Part shown: one piece after another, positions 45,141 through 53,543 of the stretch
Layout: each line of letters begins with the position of its first letter
How positions within the stretch are numbered: position 1 is the stretch's first letter
Source: Anaerolineales bacterium
Lineage (GTDB): Bacteria; Chloroflexota; Anaerolineae; Anaerolineales; UBA11579
Assembly (NCBI GenBank): GCA_019454165.1
Contig: CP075367.1
Span: 829,971 to 893,970 of the forward strand
Length of the DNA stretch: 64,000 nucleotides
Reading direction: 5' to 3'
The notes under the pieces: model-generated
What the model saw: the letters and a program-made list of their open reading frames with translations, nothing else
Database searches by the model: none
What the model was told of the DNA's origin: nothing
Position numbers and translations under genes: made by a program

Positions 45141-46337
45141 ATGTATCTGCGTGGTTCTCGCTGGCATATGCAACGCCAGCGCAAAAAGCGCCGCTCCAAC
45201 CCGGCGTTCATTGGCTTGTTGGTCATGCTGATTGCAGCGGGTATTTACTTTAACAACTACGTCGTCCCCACCATCCCGCTGCCGACCGCCGCTACGCCTA
45301 CGCCCACGCGTGACCCCGAGTCCTATATCTCTGCAGCCAAGACCGCCTTTGACGAAGGCAATTTGCTCAACTCCATCGAAGCCTACCAGCAGGCCATCCT
45401 GCTTTCCCCTGGCAATCCCTCTATCTATCTGGAGCTTGCCCGCGTGCAGGTGCTCTCCGGGCGCTACGAAGCCGCCCAGACCTCTGCTTCCAACGCGCTA
45501 CTGCTGAGCCCGGATAACCCCACAGGGCACGCCATCCTGGGCTGGACGCTGAACTACCTCGGTGACCGCGGCGGGGCGGCTGCCGCGCTGCAACGCGCCC
45601 TGCAGCTTGACCCCAACAGCGCGCTGGCCCACGCCTTCTACGCCGAGCACCTGGCCGACATGCAGGAGTATGAGCAGGCCGGCGAAGAATCCCGCATTGC
45701 GTTGCAGTTGGATAACACCCTGCTCGAGGTGCGCCGCGCCCGCGGCTACGTGCTCGAGACCACCGCCAATTACGAAGAGGCGGCTTTCGAGTACCAGCAG
45801 GCCATGGCGATCAATGACCGCATTGCCGGCCTGCATCTGGCGCTGGGCCGCACCTACCGCGCCCTGGAGCGTTACGACGACGCCATCGAGCAGTTCGTCA
45901 TCGCTGATTCGCTCAACCCAGCCGACCCGATCCCGAATACCCAGATCGGGCTCATTTACATCACCACCGGTGAATTCGGCCGCGCCGTGCAGGCCATGCT
46001 GCAGGCGGTGAGCGAGGACCCCGGCAACCCCATCCGCCACGGCAACCTGGGCGTGGCCTACTACCGCAACCGCCAACCGGTGGAGGCGATCGACGCCTTC
46101 ACCCTGGCCATCCGCGGCGGCATGACCGAGAATGGCGTAGCCGTGCAAGGCTTGCCGCTGGAATACGGCCAGGTGGCGGCCTTCTATTACATGTACGGCC
46201 TCTCGCTGGCGCGTGAAGGCCGCTGCCCCGAGGCGCTCCCCATCGCCCAAGGTTTGATCGCGGCGGTGCCCGAAGACCTGATCGCGGTCTCCAACGCCAA
46301 CGAAATGATCTCCATCTGCTCCGGGGGCGGCGGCTAG
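45141..46337 (+). CDS. Membrane-anchored TPR protein (1)
   Basis: A 398-aa protein with a basic N terminus (RWHMQRQRKKRRSNPAF), one membrane helix (about residues 28-47), a Thr/Pro linker and nine or so TPR units of 34 residues (SIEAYQQAILLSPGNPSIYL, AIEQFVIADSLNPADPIPNT and others), facing the outside. It ends with a Cys-containing segment and GGGG. Likely a scaffold for protein complexes; no partner is known. It is followed 2 nt later by a paralogue. Confidence 0.85.
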   Translation: MYLRGSRWHMQRQRKKRRSNPAFIGLLVMLIAAGIYFNNYVVPTIPLPTAATPTPTRDPESYISAAKTAFDEGNLLNSIEAYQQAILLSPGNPSIYLELARVQVLSGRYEAAQTSASNALLLSPDNPTGHAILGWTLNYLGDRGGAAAALQRALQLDPNSALAHAFYAEHLADMQEYEQAGEESRIALQLDNTLLEVRRARGYVLETTANYEEAAFEYQQAMAINDRIAGLHLALGRTYRALERYDDAIEQFVIADSLNPADPIPNTQIGLIYITTGEFGRAVQAMLQAVSEDPGNPIRHGNLGVAYYRNRQPVEAIDAFTLAIRGGMTENGVAVQGLPLEYGQVAAFYYMYGLSLAREGRCPEALPIAQGLIAAVPEDLIAVSNANEMISICSGGGG

Positions 46338-46339
46338 CC

Positions 46340-47674
46340 ATGCGCGTCCACAACCGGCGCTTTCTGTTCCACGATCCCGGCCGGCAATCCAACCCCTGGC
46401 GCCTGCTGCTGTGGGGCACCTTGATCCTGGTCGGCATCAGCACCTTGCGCGGCATCAGCGCGGGTGAGATCGAGCCGCTCTTCCTGCCCACCGCCACCGC
46501 CACCCGCAGCGCCACCTCGTATCGTGAAGAGGGCACCGCCTTCTTCAACGCCGGCAACCTGGATGCCGCCATCGGCGCCTACCAGGATGCGCTGGCGGTC
46601 AACCCCAGCGACTACGTCGGCTGGACCGAGCTGGCCCGCATCCAAACCTACTCAGCCAGCTTGCTGACCCAAGACCGCCGCCGCACGCGTATGGCCGAGG
46701 CGCGCCAGAGCATCGACACTGCGGTTGCCCTGGCCCCGCAAGACAGCATGGCCAATGCGGTCAAAGCCTTCGTGTACAACTGGAGCGGCAGCTCGGCCGC
46801 CAACGCGGCCGAGCGCCAGGCCTTCGTCTCCGAGGCCAGCACGGCCGCCATTCTGGCCGTGCAGCTCGACAACCGCAACGTGCTGGCCCAGGCCTACCAG
46901 GCCGAGATCCTGGTGGACCAGCAGCAGTATGACCAGGCCCAACAGCGCGCCCAACTGGCCATCTCGCTGGATCCGAATTCCCTGGATACCCGCCGCGTGT
47001 ACGCTTATGTGTTGGAAGCCAGCGGCGCCTACTCAGCGGCGATTGAGCAGTACCAACTCGCCGCCGAACTGGCCCCCAACCTCACGTTCTTGTATATCTC
47101 CATCGGCCAGAACTACAGGGTGCTTGGCTTGCACGACCAGGCACTAGAGTATTTTGATCGCGCTGCGACTATTAACAGTGGCTTGGGCGTCACTGATCCA
47201 CTTCCATACATTGCAATCGCAAAGACATATGCACGTGATGGTGAATTCTTTGCTGCGGCACGAAATGCTGAACAAGCTGTAACACTGGACCCAACCAATC
47301 CAGATTGGTATGGGCAACTTGGCGATATTTACTTTCGTTCGCGCAACTATGAGGGATCAATTCCTGTATTGCTTTGTGCGGTCAGGGGGTGCACGGCAGA
47401 AGAGAATGAAGGGTGGGGGGTGGCTGTGGTAGGCATGCCTCTTAGTGATACCACGCTACACTACTACAATACGTTTGGTTCAGTATTGGCAGCTCTGGAC
47501 TATTGTGAAGAGGCATTTCCAATCCTTGAAGCTGTTCGTGCTTCTTATTCCCACGATCAGATTAGCATGGCCATTGTGAATGAGAATTTTCAGGTGTGCG
47601 CCAACCTGGCCGCCCGCGCCTCGTCACAGGGCACGCCTACTCCCGTGCCGGCCGACGCCACCCCCACGCCGTAA
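46340..47674 (+). CDS. Membrane-anchored TPR protein (2), mosaic base composition
   Basis: A 444-aa paralogue of the preceding protein with a single N-terminal helix (about residues 21-36), TPR units and a Cys-containing C-terminal domain, ending in a Thr/Pro tail. From about 47110 to 47600 the codon use changes abruptly: about 49% GC by hand count of 47101-47580, versus about 65% just before, with many A/T-ending codons. It returns to the GC-rich type for the last 70 bases. The reading frame is intact. This suggests replacement of the C-terminal domain by recombination with a lower-GC relative. Function unknown. Confidence 0.83.
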   Translation: MRVHNRRFLFHDPGRQSNPWRLLLWGTLILVGISTLRGISAGEIEPLFLPTATATRSATSYREEGTAFFNAGNLDAAIGAYQDALAVNPSDYVGWTELARIQTYSASLLTQDRRRTRMAEARQSIDTAVALAPQDSMANAVKAFVYNWSGSSAANAAERQAFVSEASTAAILAVQLDNRNVLAQAYQAEILVDQQQYDQAQQRAQLAISLDPNSLDTRRVYAYVLEASGAYSAAIEQYQLAAELAPNLTFLYISIGQNYRVLGLHDQALEYFDRAATINSGLGVTDPLPYIAIAKTYARDGEFFAAARNAEQAVTLDPTNPDWYGQLGDIYFRSRNYEGSIPVLLCAVRGCTAEENEGWGVAVVGMPLSDTTLHYYNTFGSVLAALDYCEEAFPILEAVRASYSHDQISMAIVNENFQVCANLAARASSQGTPTPVPADATPTP

Positions 47675-48039
47675 AAAGTTATTATTGCGCGGAAGGGGTG
47701 GGGGCTAAAACTTATTACTAACAACTTTGACCCCGCTATGTACGTCGAGCTTCCGCAGCCTTGTGCTCACCACCTTCTATAACGCAGAACAATGTTGTGA
47801 ACAAGGGCAGGTCAAGCTGTTGGACAAGATGGGCTTGTGCGCGTGCCTTGTGCATCCCGAGCGCAGCGAGGATCCTTGCTGCGCGTATGGGTAACTCTGG
47901 CTCTGCAAAGAAGACCTGCCAGCGGGGATCCTTCGCTGGTGGTGCATCGGCGGTCTGGTATGGATGTGCCCACCCGCTCAGGATGACACGGAGTGGTGGC
48001 GCGGTCTGGTGTGGATGCTTGCGCAAAAGCCCTTCAGTT

Positions 48040-48171
48040 TGTCATTCCGAACGAGGCGAGCGCCATAGGCGCGGCCGAGGAGGAATCCGTTATGAGCCGG
48101 TTTGAGTTGTCACAGATATGTTGGCGCACAAACTGGCTGAATACGGATTCCTCGCTGCGCTCGGAATGACA
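48040..48171. repeat. Palindromic dispersed element, copy B (132 bp)
   Basis: Inverted ends TGTCATTCCGAACGAGG and CTGCGCTCGGAATGACA. It is almost identical to copy C 346 bp downstream and clearly related to copy A at 18221-18341. Confidence 0.85.
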
Positions 48172-48385
48172 AAGAGAGCGGCCCTCAGATGCCTTGTGCA
48201 TCCCGAGCGCAGCGAGGGATCCTTGCTACGGGTATAGGTAACTCTGGCGCAGCGTAGAAGACCTGCCAGCGAGGGATCCTTCGCTGGTGGGGCATCGGCG
48301 GTCTGGTGTGGATGTAATACCCGCTCAGGATGACACGGGGTGGTGGCGCGGTCTGGTGTGGATGCTTGCGCAAAGCCCTTCAGTT

Positions 48386-48517
48386 TGTCATTCCGAACGA
48401 AGCCAACGCCATAGGCGCGGCCGAGGAGGAATCCGTTATGAGCCGGTTTGAGTTGTCACAGATATGTTGGTGCACAAACTGGCTGAATACGGATTCCTCG
48501 CTGCGCTCGGAATGACA
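48386..48517. repeat. Palindromic dispersed element, copy C (132 bp)
   Basis: Same length and ends as copy B; differences are few (for example AAGCCAACGCC against AGGCGAGCGCC near the left end). There are no long ORFs in any copy. Confidence 0.85.
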
Positions 48518-48651
48518 CAGGGGCTTCCAAACTGCGTTCTTCTACGCTCCTAAGCATTCCTTTGTGCTCTTTGTGCCTTTGTGGTTTGCCTCTTTGCCTG
48601 CCGCCAACGTCAGAAAAATGTCAGAAATCGGCCCAGCACCTTGATACCCTC

Positions 48652-48680
48652 TTGACTGGCCTCCCCAAAGTGGTTATTAT
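48652..48680 (+). promoter_or_regulatory. Promoter of groES-groEL (TTGACT-N17-TATTAT)
   Basis: TTGACT at 48652-48657 and TATTAT at 48675-48680 with a 17-bp spacer; CIRCE follows 9 nt later. Confidence 0.87.
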
Positions 48681-48689
48681 CTGGCCGCT

Positions 48690-48716
48690 TTAGCACTCAT
48701 ATTGCTAGAGTGCTAA
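48690..48716. promoter_or_regulatory. CIRCE operator upstream of groES
   Basis: TTAGCACTC, ATATTGCTA, GAGTGCTAA: a perfect HrcA site over the expected transcription start. Confidence 0.97.
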
Positions 48717-48791
48717 GGGTGGGGCAGATATCTGTTTTGACCCCCACCCACAAATCGAACAACATCTTTTATCTGCTTTAGGAGGCATTGT

Positions 48792-49088
48792 ATGGCTCAG
48801 AATCTCAAACCGCTCGCCGACCGCGTCTTGGTGGAGCCCATTGAGGACGAGGAGATCACCCCAGGCGGCATTGTGCTGCCCGAGACCGCCAAGGAAAAAC
48901 CCCAGCGCGGCAAGATCCTCGCCACCGGCCCGGGTGGGCGCGATGAGGACGGCAAAGTGATCGCCATGGAAGTTGCAGTGGGTGACACGGTGCTGTTTGC
49001 CAAGTACGCCGGCACGGAGATCAAGGTAGAAGGCAAGAAGCTGATGATCTTGCGCCAGTCTGACCTGCTGGCAATCGTAGGCAAGTAA
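48792..49088 (+). CDS. groES: Co-chaperonin GroES
   Basis: A 98-aa heptameric lid of the GroEL chamber. [21 protein letters not shown] and [20 protein letters not shown] (mobile loop), then [26 protein letters not shown] precedes the ATG. First gene of the CIRCE-controlled groESL operon, 75 nt after CIRCE. Confidence 0.98.
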   Translation: MAQNLKPLADRVLVEPIEDEEITPGGIVLPETAKEKPQRGKILATGPGGRDEDGKVIAMEVAVGDTVLFAKYAGTEIKVEGKKLMILRQSDLLAIVGK

Positions 49089-49135
49089 ACACACTGCCTT
49101 AATTTTCAAAAGATCAACCAGGAGAATTCAGATCT

Positions 49136-50773
49136 ATGGCAAAGCAACTCGTTTTTTCTGAAGAAGCACGCCGCCACCTGCTGCGCGGTGTGGACGCCGT
49201 GGCTGAGGCCGTGGTCACCACCCTCGGCCCCAAGGGCCGCAACGTGGCCCTCGACCGCAAGTTCGGCGCCCCCACCATCACGCACGACGGTGTGACGGTT
49301 GCCAAGGAAATTGAGCTGGAGAACCCGTTCGAGAACATGGGCGCCCAGCTGCTCAAGGAAGCCGCTTCCAAGACCAATGACATCGCCGGTGACGGCACCA
49401 CCACCAGCACCCTGCTGGCGCACGCCATCGTGACCGATGGCATGAAGAACCTGGCCGCGGGCGCCAATCCCATGCTGCTGAAGCGCGGCATTGAGGCCGC
49501 CACCAAGGCCGTCTCTGACGAGATCAAGAAGCAGGCGATCGAGATCAAGACCAAGGAAGACATTGCCAACGTGGCGTCTGTCTCGGCCCAGGACCGCACC
49601 ATTGGTGAGCTCATCTCCGAAGTGTTCGACAAGGTCGGCAACGACGGCGTCATCACCGTGGAAGACTCCCAGGGTCTGCAGTTCGAGACTGAGTATGTGG
49701 AAGGTATGCAGTTCGACCGCGGCTACCTCTCCGCCTACTTCGTCACCAACCCGGAGAGCATGGAAGCCGTCATTGACGACGCCCAGGTTCTGATCCACGA
49801 CAAGAAGATCAGCGCCGCCCAGGACATGGTGCCCCTGCTGGAGAAGCTGGTGCAGACCGGCAAGCGCAACCTGGTCATCATCGCTGAAGATGTGGACGGC
49901 GAAGCGCTGGCCACTCTGGTGCTGAACAAGCTGCGTGGCATGCTGAACGTGCTGGCCGTCAAAGCCCCCGGCTTTGGTGACCGCCGCAAGGCCATGCTGC
50001 AGGACATTGCTGTGCTGACCGGCGCCACCGTCATCTCCGAGGAAGTTGGCCGCAAGCTCGAATCGGCCACCCTGGAAGACCTGGGCCAGGCCGAGAAGGT
50101 CATCTCTGACAAGGACAACACCACCGTCATTGGCGGCAAGGGTGACGAGAAGGCCATCAAGGGCCGCATCGAAGAGATCCGCGTCGAGAAGGAGAACAGC
50201 ACCAGCGACTACGACAAAGAGAAGCTGGACGAGCGTCTGGCCAAGCTCTCCGGCGGTGTGGCCATCATCCGTGTTGGTGCCGCCACCGAGACCGAGCTGA
50301 AGGAAAAGAAGCACCGCGTCGAAGACGCCGTCTCCGCCACCCGCGCTGCCATTGAAGAAGGCATCGTGCCCGGTGGTGGTGTGGCCCTGCTGAATGCGCG
50401 TGCCGTGCTCGACAAGCTGAAGATCGCCGGCGAGGACGAGAAGGTGGGCGTGCAGATCGTGCGCCGCGCCCTCGAGCAGCCGCTGCGCCGCATCGCCCAG
50501 AACGCCGGCCAGGATGGCTCGGTGATCGTGGACGGTGTGCTGCGCAAGCACGAGGAGCTGAAGAGCAAGACCATCGGCTACGACGTGCTGGCTGAGGACT
50601 TTGTGGACATGGTAGAGAAGGGCTGGATCGACCCCGCCAAGGTGACTCGCGGCGCGCTCGAGAATGCCGCTTCGATCGCCGCCATGATCCTCACCACTGA
50701 GGCGCTCATCACCGACAAGCCTGAGGAGCATCCGGCCCCCGCCCCTGGCGGCGGCCACATGCCTGAGTACTAG
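49136..50773 (+). CDS. groEL: Chaperonin GroEL
   Basis: A 545-aa subunit of the 14-mer chaperonin. The equatorial nucleotide site is seen in [40 protein letters not shown] and [15 protein letters not shown]; the apical domain includes [15 protein letters not shown]; the closing ATP-binding part is [13 protein letters not shown]. The usual GGM-repeat tail is reduced to [11 protein letters not shown]. GroEL also activates HrcA in known systems. Starts 47 nt after groES with CAGGAG upstream. Confidence 0.98.
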   Translation: MAKQLVFSEEARRHLLRGVDAVAEAVVTTLGPKGRNVALDRKFGAPTITHDGVTVAKEIELENPFENMGAQLLKEAASKTNDIAGDGTTTSTLLAHAIVTDGMKNLAAGANPMLLKRGIEAATKAVSDEIKKQAIEIKTKEDIANVASVSAQDRTIGELISEVFDKVGNDGVITVEDSQGLQFETEYVEGMQFDRGYLSAYFVTNPESMEAVIDDAQVLIHDKKISAAQDMVPLLEKLVQTGKRNLVIIAEDVDGEALATLVLNKLRGMLNVLAVKAPGFGDRRKAMLQDIAVLTGATVISEEVGRKLESATLEDLGQAEKVISDKDNTTVIGGKGDEKAIKGRIEEIRVEKENSTSDYDKEKLDERLAKLSGGVAIIRVGAATETELKEKKHRVEDAVSATRAAIEEGIVPGGGVALLNARAVLDKLKIAGEDEKVGVQIVRRALEQPLRRIAQNAGQDGSVIVDGVLRKHEELKSKTIGYDVLAEDFVDMVEKGWIDPAKVTRGALENAASIAAMILTTEALITDKPEEHPAPAPGGGHMPEY

Positions 50774-50929
50774 CCAACGGCTTCGCCGTTGGCTCTGGCA
50801 AAGGCTACGCCTTTGCCGCGTAGTAGCCGGCGAACGCTTTTTTTGTTGAGCCTTTGGCGAAACTTCGTTTCGCCGCGAGACTTCGGTCAAGCAACAAGCG
50901 GCCCCGCACTACGTGCGGGGCCGCTTTTT
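50774..50929 (+). terminator. Series of four hairpins after groEL, the last an intrinsic terminator
   Basis: CCAACGGC-TTC-GCCGTTGG (50774-50792), GGCAAAGGC-TAC-GCCTTTGCC (50797-50817), a T7 run (50838-50844), GGCGAAAC-TTC-GTTTCGCC (50856-50874), and a 13-bp GC stem with TAC loop and T5 (50897-50929). Loops are TTC or TAC in all. The last is a clear terminator; the others may stabilise or slow the end of the mRNA. Confidence 0.85.
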
Positions 50930-51069
50930 CTCTTCCGCACACATCCCGGGTACCGGTAATTGCGGATGTTGCAAGGATCCGAGATTGAATGTATAACTAA
51001 GGTACTCCCTGCCGCCGGAGTCCTCTTCTAGTTTGTGGGGCTTTATTGGAAGACTGCAGGAAGACATTT

Positions 51070-51075
51070 GAGGAG
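51070..51075 (+). promoter_or_regulatory. Shine-Dalgarno GAGGAG placed before an ATT codon
   Basis: GAGGAG ends 6 nt before ATT at 51082. An in-frame TAA at 51076-51078 excludes any earlier start. This site decides the start of the second sortase fusion gene. Confidence 0.6.
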
Positions 51076-51081
51076 TAAAAA

Positions 51082-53289
51082 ATTCAGAAACTGTATTCTC
51101 CTGTTTTGCATATTGCCCTGACTTTGAGTCTACTGGCCGCTTGGCTGCCAACTCCAGCATCTGCGGCTACCTCCGCATCTGAAGGCGGATCTGATTCCCA
51201 ACCCTACTTACGCTCTGACGGCACTTTGGATGTGCCCGCTGGTTTCAGCGGCGGCTTCGATCTGAACGGCTGGGACGCGAGCCTGCATCCCAGCCGCGGC
51301 GTCCTGCTGCGCCCAAAGGCAGTTGGGGCGGGTGAGTGGGCCTCACTGGGCGGAGCGGGTACGGGATTAAATGGCACCGTATATGACATCGAGTTCCAGG
51401 GCGGGGTGCTCTACGCCGGAGGCTTTTTCACGGATGCCGGCGGTGACCCGGACGCCGATTACATTGCCAAGTTCAGCGGCGGGGTCTGGTCTTCGTTGGC
51501 TGGGCCAGGCAGCGGGCTTAACAACAGCGTGCACGACATTGAGTTTGATAGCGGAGTGCTCTACGCTGGAGGCCAGTTCACCGATGCGGGCGGCGACACG
51601 AACGCCGATCGCATTGCCAAGTTCAGCGGCGGGGTTTGGTCTTCGCTGGGCGGCGTGGGGCTGGGTAGCCCTGTAGAAGACATCGAGATCGATAGTGGGA
51701 TTGTCTACGTGGGTGGTTCCTTCACCAATGCTGGCGGCAATGCCAACGCCAATCACATTGCTCAGTTCGACGGGAGTGCCTGGTCCGCGCTGGGTGGTGG
51801 CTTGAACACCACGGTGCGCACTCTCGCGTTCAACGGCGGAGTGCTCTACGCTGGGGGAAGCTTCATCAATGCCGGCGGCGACCAGGACGCGGATCACATT
51901 GCCAAGTTCGACGGTGCATCCTGGTCTTCGTTGGGCGGGGCGGGCACTGGCTTGAGCAGCACCGTATATGACATCGAGTTTGACGGCGGGGTGCTCTACG
52001 CCGTGGGTGCTTTCACCGCTGCGGGCGGCAATGCGAATGCGGACCGCATCGCCCAGTTCAGCGGCGGGGTTTGGTCTTCGCTGGGCGGCGTGGGGCTGAG
52101 TGGCTTTACGTATGAGGTCGAAGTTGATGGCGGGGTCGTTTACGCCGGAGGCGCGTTTTCAGATACAGGCGGCGACCCCGACGCCGACGGCATTGCCCAA
52201 TTCAGCGGCGGGGTCTGGTCTGCCGTGGGCACGGGCCTCGGTACTGTACGCGATATTACATTCAACGCCGGAGCGCTCTACGCTGGGGGTGGTTTCACCG
52301 CTGCAGGCGGTGATCCTGACGCCGATAACATTGCCCAGTTCGCCTTGCCGGCAAGCGGCGGTGGCAGTAGTGGCAGCAGTGACAGCAGCGGTTCTTCCAT
52401 TAGCAAAGCCATCGTACCTAGCGGCGTCACCACGCTGGAGCTTGGGCGCATCATTGTTTCGGTGCTGGCCACGGCCATCCCGCCAGGGCAGACGGGCTGT
52501 GTGCTCACCATCCAGCAGTCAGCCGACAGCTCTGCGGTCTTCGGTTTCACCCTGGACGACACCGTATGGGATGTGAAAGTGCACTGCAATGGCAGCGAGC
52601 TGAGTATATTCTTTGACGCGTTGACTGTCTGTGTCCGCCCCGTGGATGGGGTGCTGGCCAACAAGAACGTATATCACAGCCACAACGCGGGCAGCTTCGA
52701 GCCGTTGTCGGGCGGCCAACTGAGCGGTTACGTTTGCGGGCAAACCCGCCTGCTCTCGCTGTTCACGCTGGGCCAGTTGGCGCTGCCCAATACTGGCTTT
52801 GCACCTGGCCGAGTCAGTACGCTGGCTGAGCAGCCCGCCGAAGCGGCCTATGCGGCCACGGACCTCTCGCTCAGCATTCCCAAGCTGGGCGTCGAGCTCA
52901 GTATCCTTGGAGTGCCGCAAAGCCCCAATGGCTGGGATGTGAGCTGGTTGCAAGCCAACCAGGCTGGCTACTTGTACGGCACCAGCTTTCCAACCTGGGA
53001 GGGCAACAGTGCCCTGACCGCGCATGTGTGGAATGCGGACAACACACCTGGGCCGTTCTATGAGCTCAAATCGCTGCAATACGGCGACCGCTTCACTGTC
53101 TCTGCTTACGGTTACACCTACACCTACGAGGTGCGCAGCAACCGCCTGATGTCACCGGGCAGCCTGGTGGCGCTCAACGATAGCCCGTACAACCTGATCA
53201 CGCTCATCACCTGCGAAAGCTTCAGCGAGCTGACCGGCGACTACCTGCACCGCCGTGCGGTGCAGGCAGTGCTGGTGGACGTGCAGTAG
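51082..53289 (+). CDS. Secreted beta-propeller protein fused to a sortase domain, with internal LPNTG motif (possible ATT start)
   Basis: Paralogue of the 34240-36312 protein, 735 aa if started at ATT 51082, which follows GAGGAG at the right distance. The start restores QKLYSPV before the signal helix, aligning with HKLLTVF of the paralogue. A TTG at 51106 is the fallback (727 aa). Seven LYAGGxFxxAGG repeats are followed by a Gly/Ser linker, the same Cys-containing beta domain, LPNTG at 568-572 and a sortase domain with TAHVWNADN (His648), TLITCESF (Cys711) and the Arg pair in HRRAVQAVL. The gene follows groEL after a terminator. An ATG-to-ATT change would lower expression; otherwise the frame is intact. 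Confidence 0.8.
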   Translation: MQKLYSPVLHIALTLSLLAAWLPTPASAATSASEGGSDSQPYLRSDGTLDVPAGFSGGFDLNGWDASLHPSRGVLLRPKAVGAGEWASLGGAGTGLNGTVYDIEFQGGVLYAGGFFTDAGGDPDADYIAKFSGGVWSSLAGPGSGLNNSVHDIEFDSGVLYAGGQFTDAGGDTNADRIAKFSGGVWSSLGGVGLGSPVEDIEIDSGIVYVGGSFTNAGGNANANHIAQFDGSAWSALGGGLNTTVRTLAFNGGVLYAGGSFINAGGDQDADHIAKFDGASWSSLGGAGTGLSSTVYDIEFDGGVLYAVGAFTAAGGNANADRIAQFSGGVWSSLGGVGLSGFTYEVEVDGGVVYAGGAFSDTGGDPDADGIAQFSGGVWSAVGTGLGTVRDITFNAGALYAGGGFTAAGGDPDADNIAQFALPASGGGSSGSSDSSGSSISKAIVPSGVTTLELGRIIVSVLATAIPPGQTGCVLTIQQSADSSAVFGFTLDDTVWDVKVHCNGSELSIFFDALTVCVRPVDGVLANKNVYHSHNAGSFEPLSGGQLSGYVCGQTRLLSLFTLGQLALPNTGFAPGRVSTLAEQPAEAAYAATDLSLSIPKLGVELSILGVPQSPNGWDVSWLQANQAGYLYGTSFPTWEGNSALTAHVWNADNTPGPFYELKSLQYGDRFTVSAYGYTYTYEVRSNRLMSPGSLVALNDSPYNLITLITCESFSELTGDYLHRRAVQAVLVDVQ

Positions 53290-53308
53290 CGCTCATCTGC
53301 GCCTCATC

Positions 53309-53335
53309 CCCGCCGCTTGTGTTGCAAGCGGCGGG
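53309..53335 (+). terminator. Hairpin after the second sortase gene
   Basis: CCCGCCGCTTG pairs with CAAGCGGCGGG over a TGTTG loop. There is no T run directly behind, so termination strength is uncertain. Confidence 0.6.
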
Positions 53336-53340
53336 CGTGC

Positions 53341-53463
53341 TATAATTGCAGCGTTATTTGAAATAACGGCCTCGCATTTGGCCTTTTCTGGATTTGCTAA
53401 CTACAACTAGCAGTACCTGATGAGATCATTACCCCGGCCGTGGTTCACGTGTCGGGGTTTTTT
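53341..53463 (+). ncRNA. Candidate ~110-nt leader or small RNA upstream of RNase J
   Basis: TATAAT at 53341-53346 would start transcription near 53353. The region folds into small hairpins (GTTATTTGAAATAAC; GGCC-TCGCATTT-GGCC; GCTA...TAGC). It ends at an intrinsic terminator: CCCCG, CGTG-GTT-CACG, CGGGG, then six T (53432-53463). It could be an attenuated 5' leader of rnj or a free small RNA. Family not recognised. Confidence 0.5.
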
Positions 53464-53543
53464 GTTGCAGTAGATCAAGTAACACAAAAATAGAAAGGGC
53501 AGGGCAGCGTTATCTTGCGCCCTGCAAGGTGTATTTAACGTTT

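Larger units (their letters stand above)
47675..48651. repeat. 1-kb repeat cluster between the TPR gene and groES
   Basis: No gene. It holds GCATCCCGAGCGCAGCGAG pieces, two family-2 arms (from 47926 and from about 48276), two near-identical 132-bp palindromic elements (48040-48171, 48386-48517) and a CCTTTGTGCTCTTTGTGCC arm (about 48558-48588). The order arm-element-arm-element suggests a ~346-bp tandem duplication. Confidence 0.85.

Noticed and set aside
49106-50890. 594-codon open frame antisense to groEL
   Set aside because: Shadow frame of a highly expressed gene with strong codon bias; no recognisable features.
53417-53424. Hammerhead-like CTGATGAG motif in the rnj leader
   Set aside because: The required GAAA after stem II and the stem I/III pairings are absent.
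53440-53455. parS-like TTCACGTG
   Set aside because: Only the central eight bases match; it is part of the stem of an intrinsic terminator.
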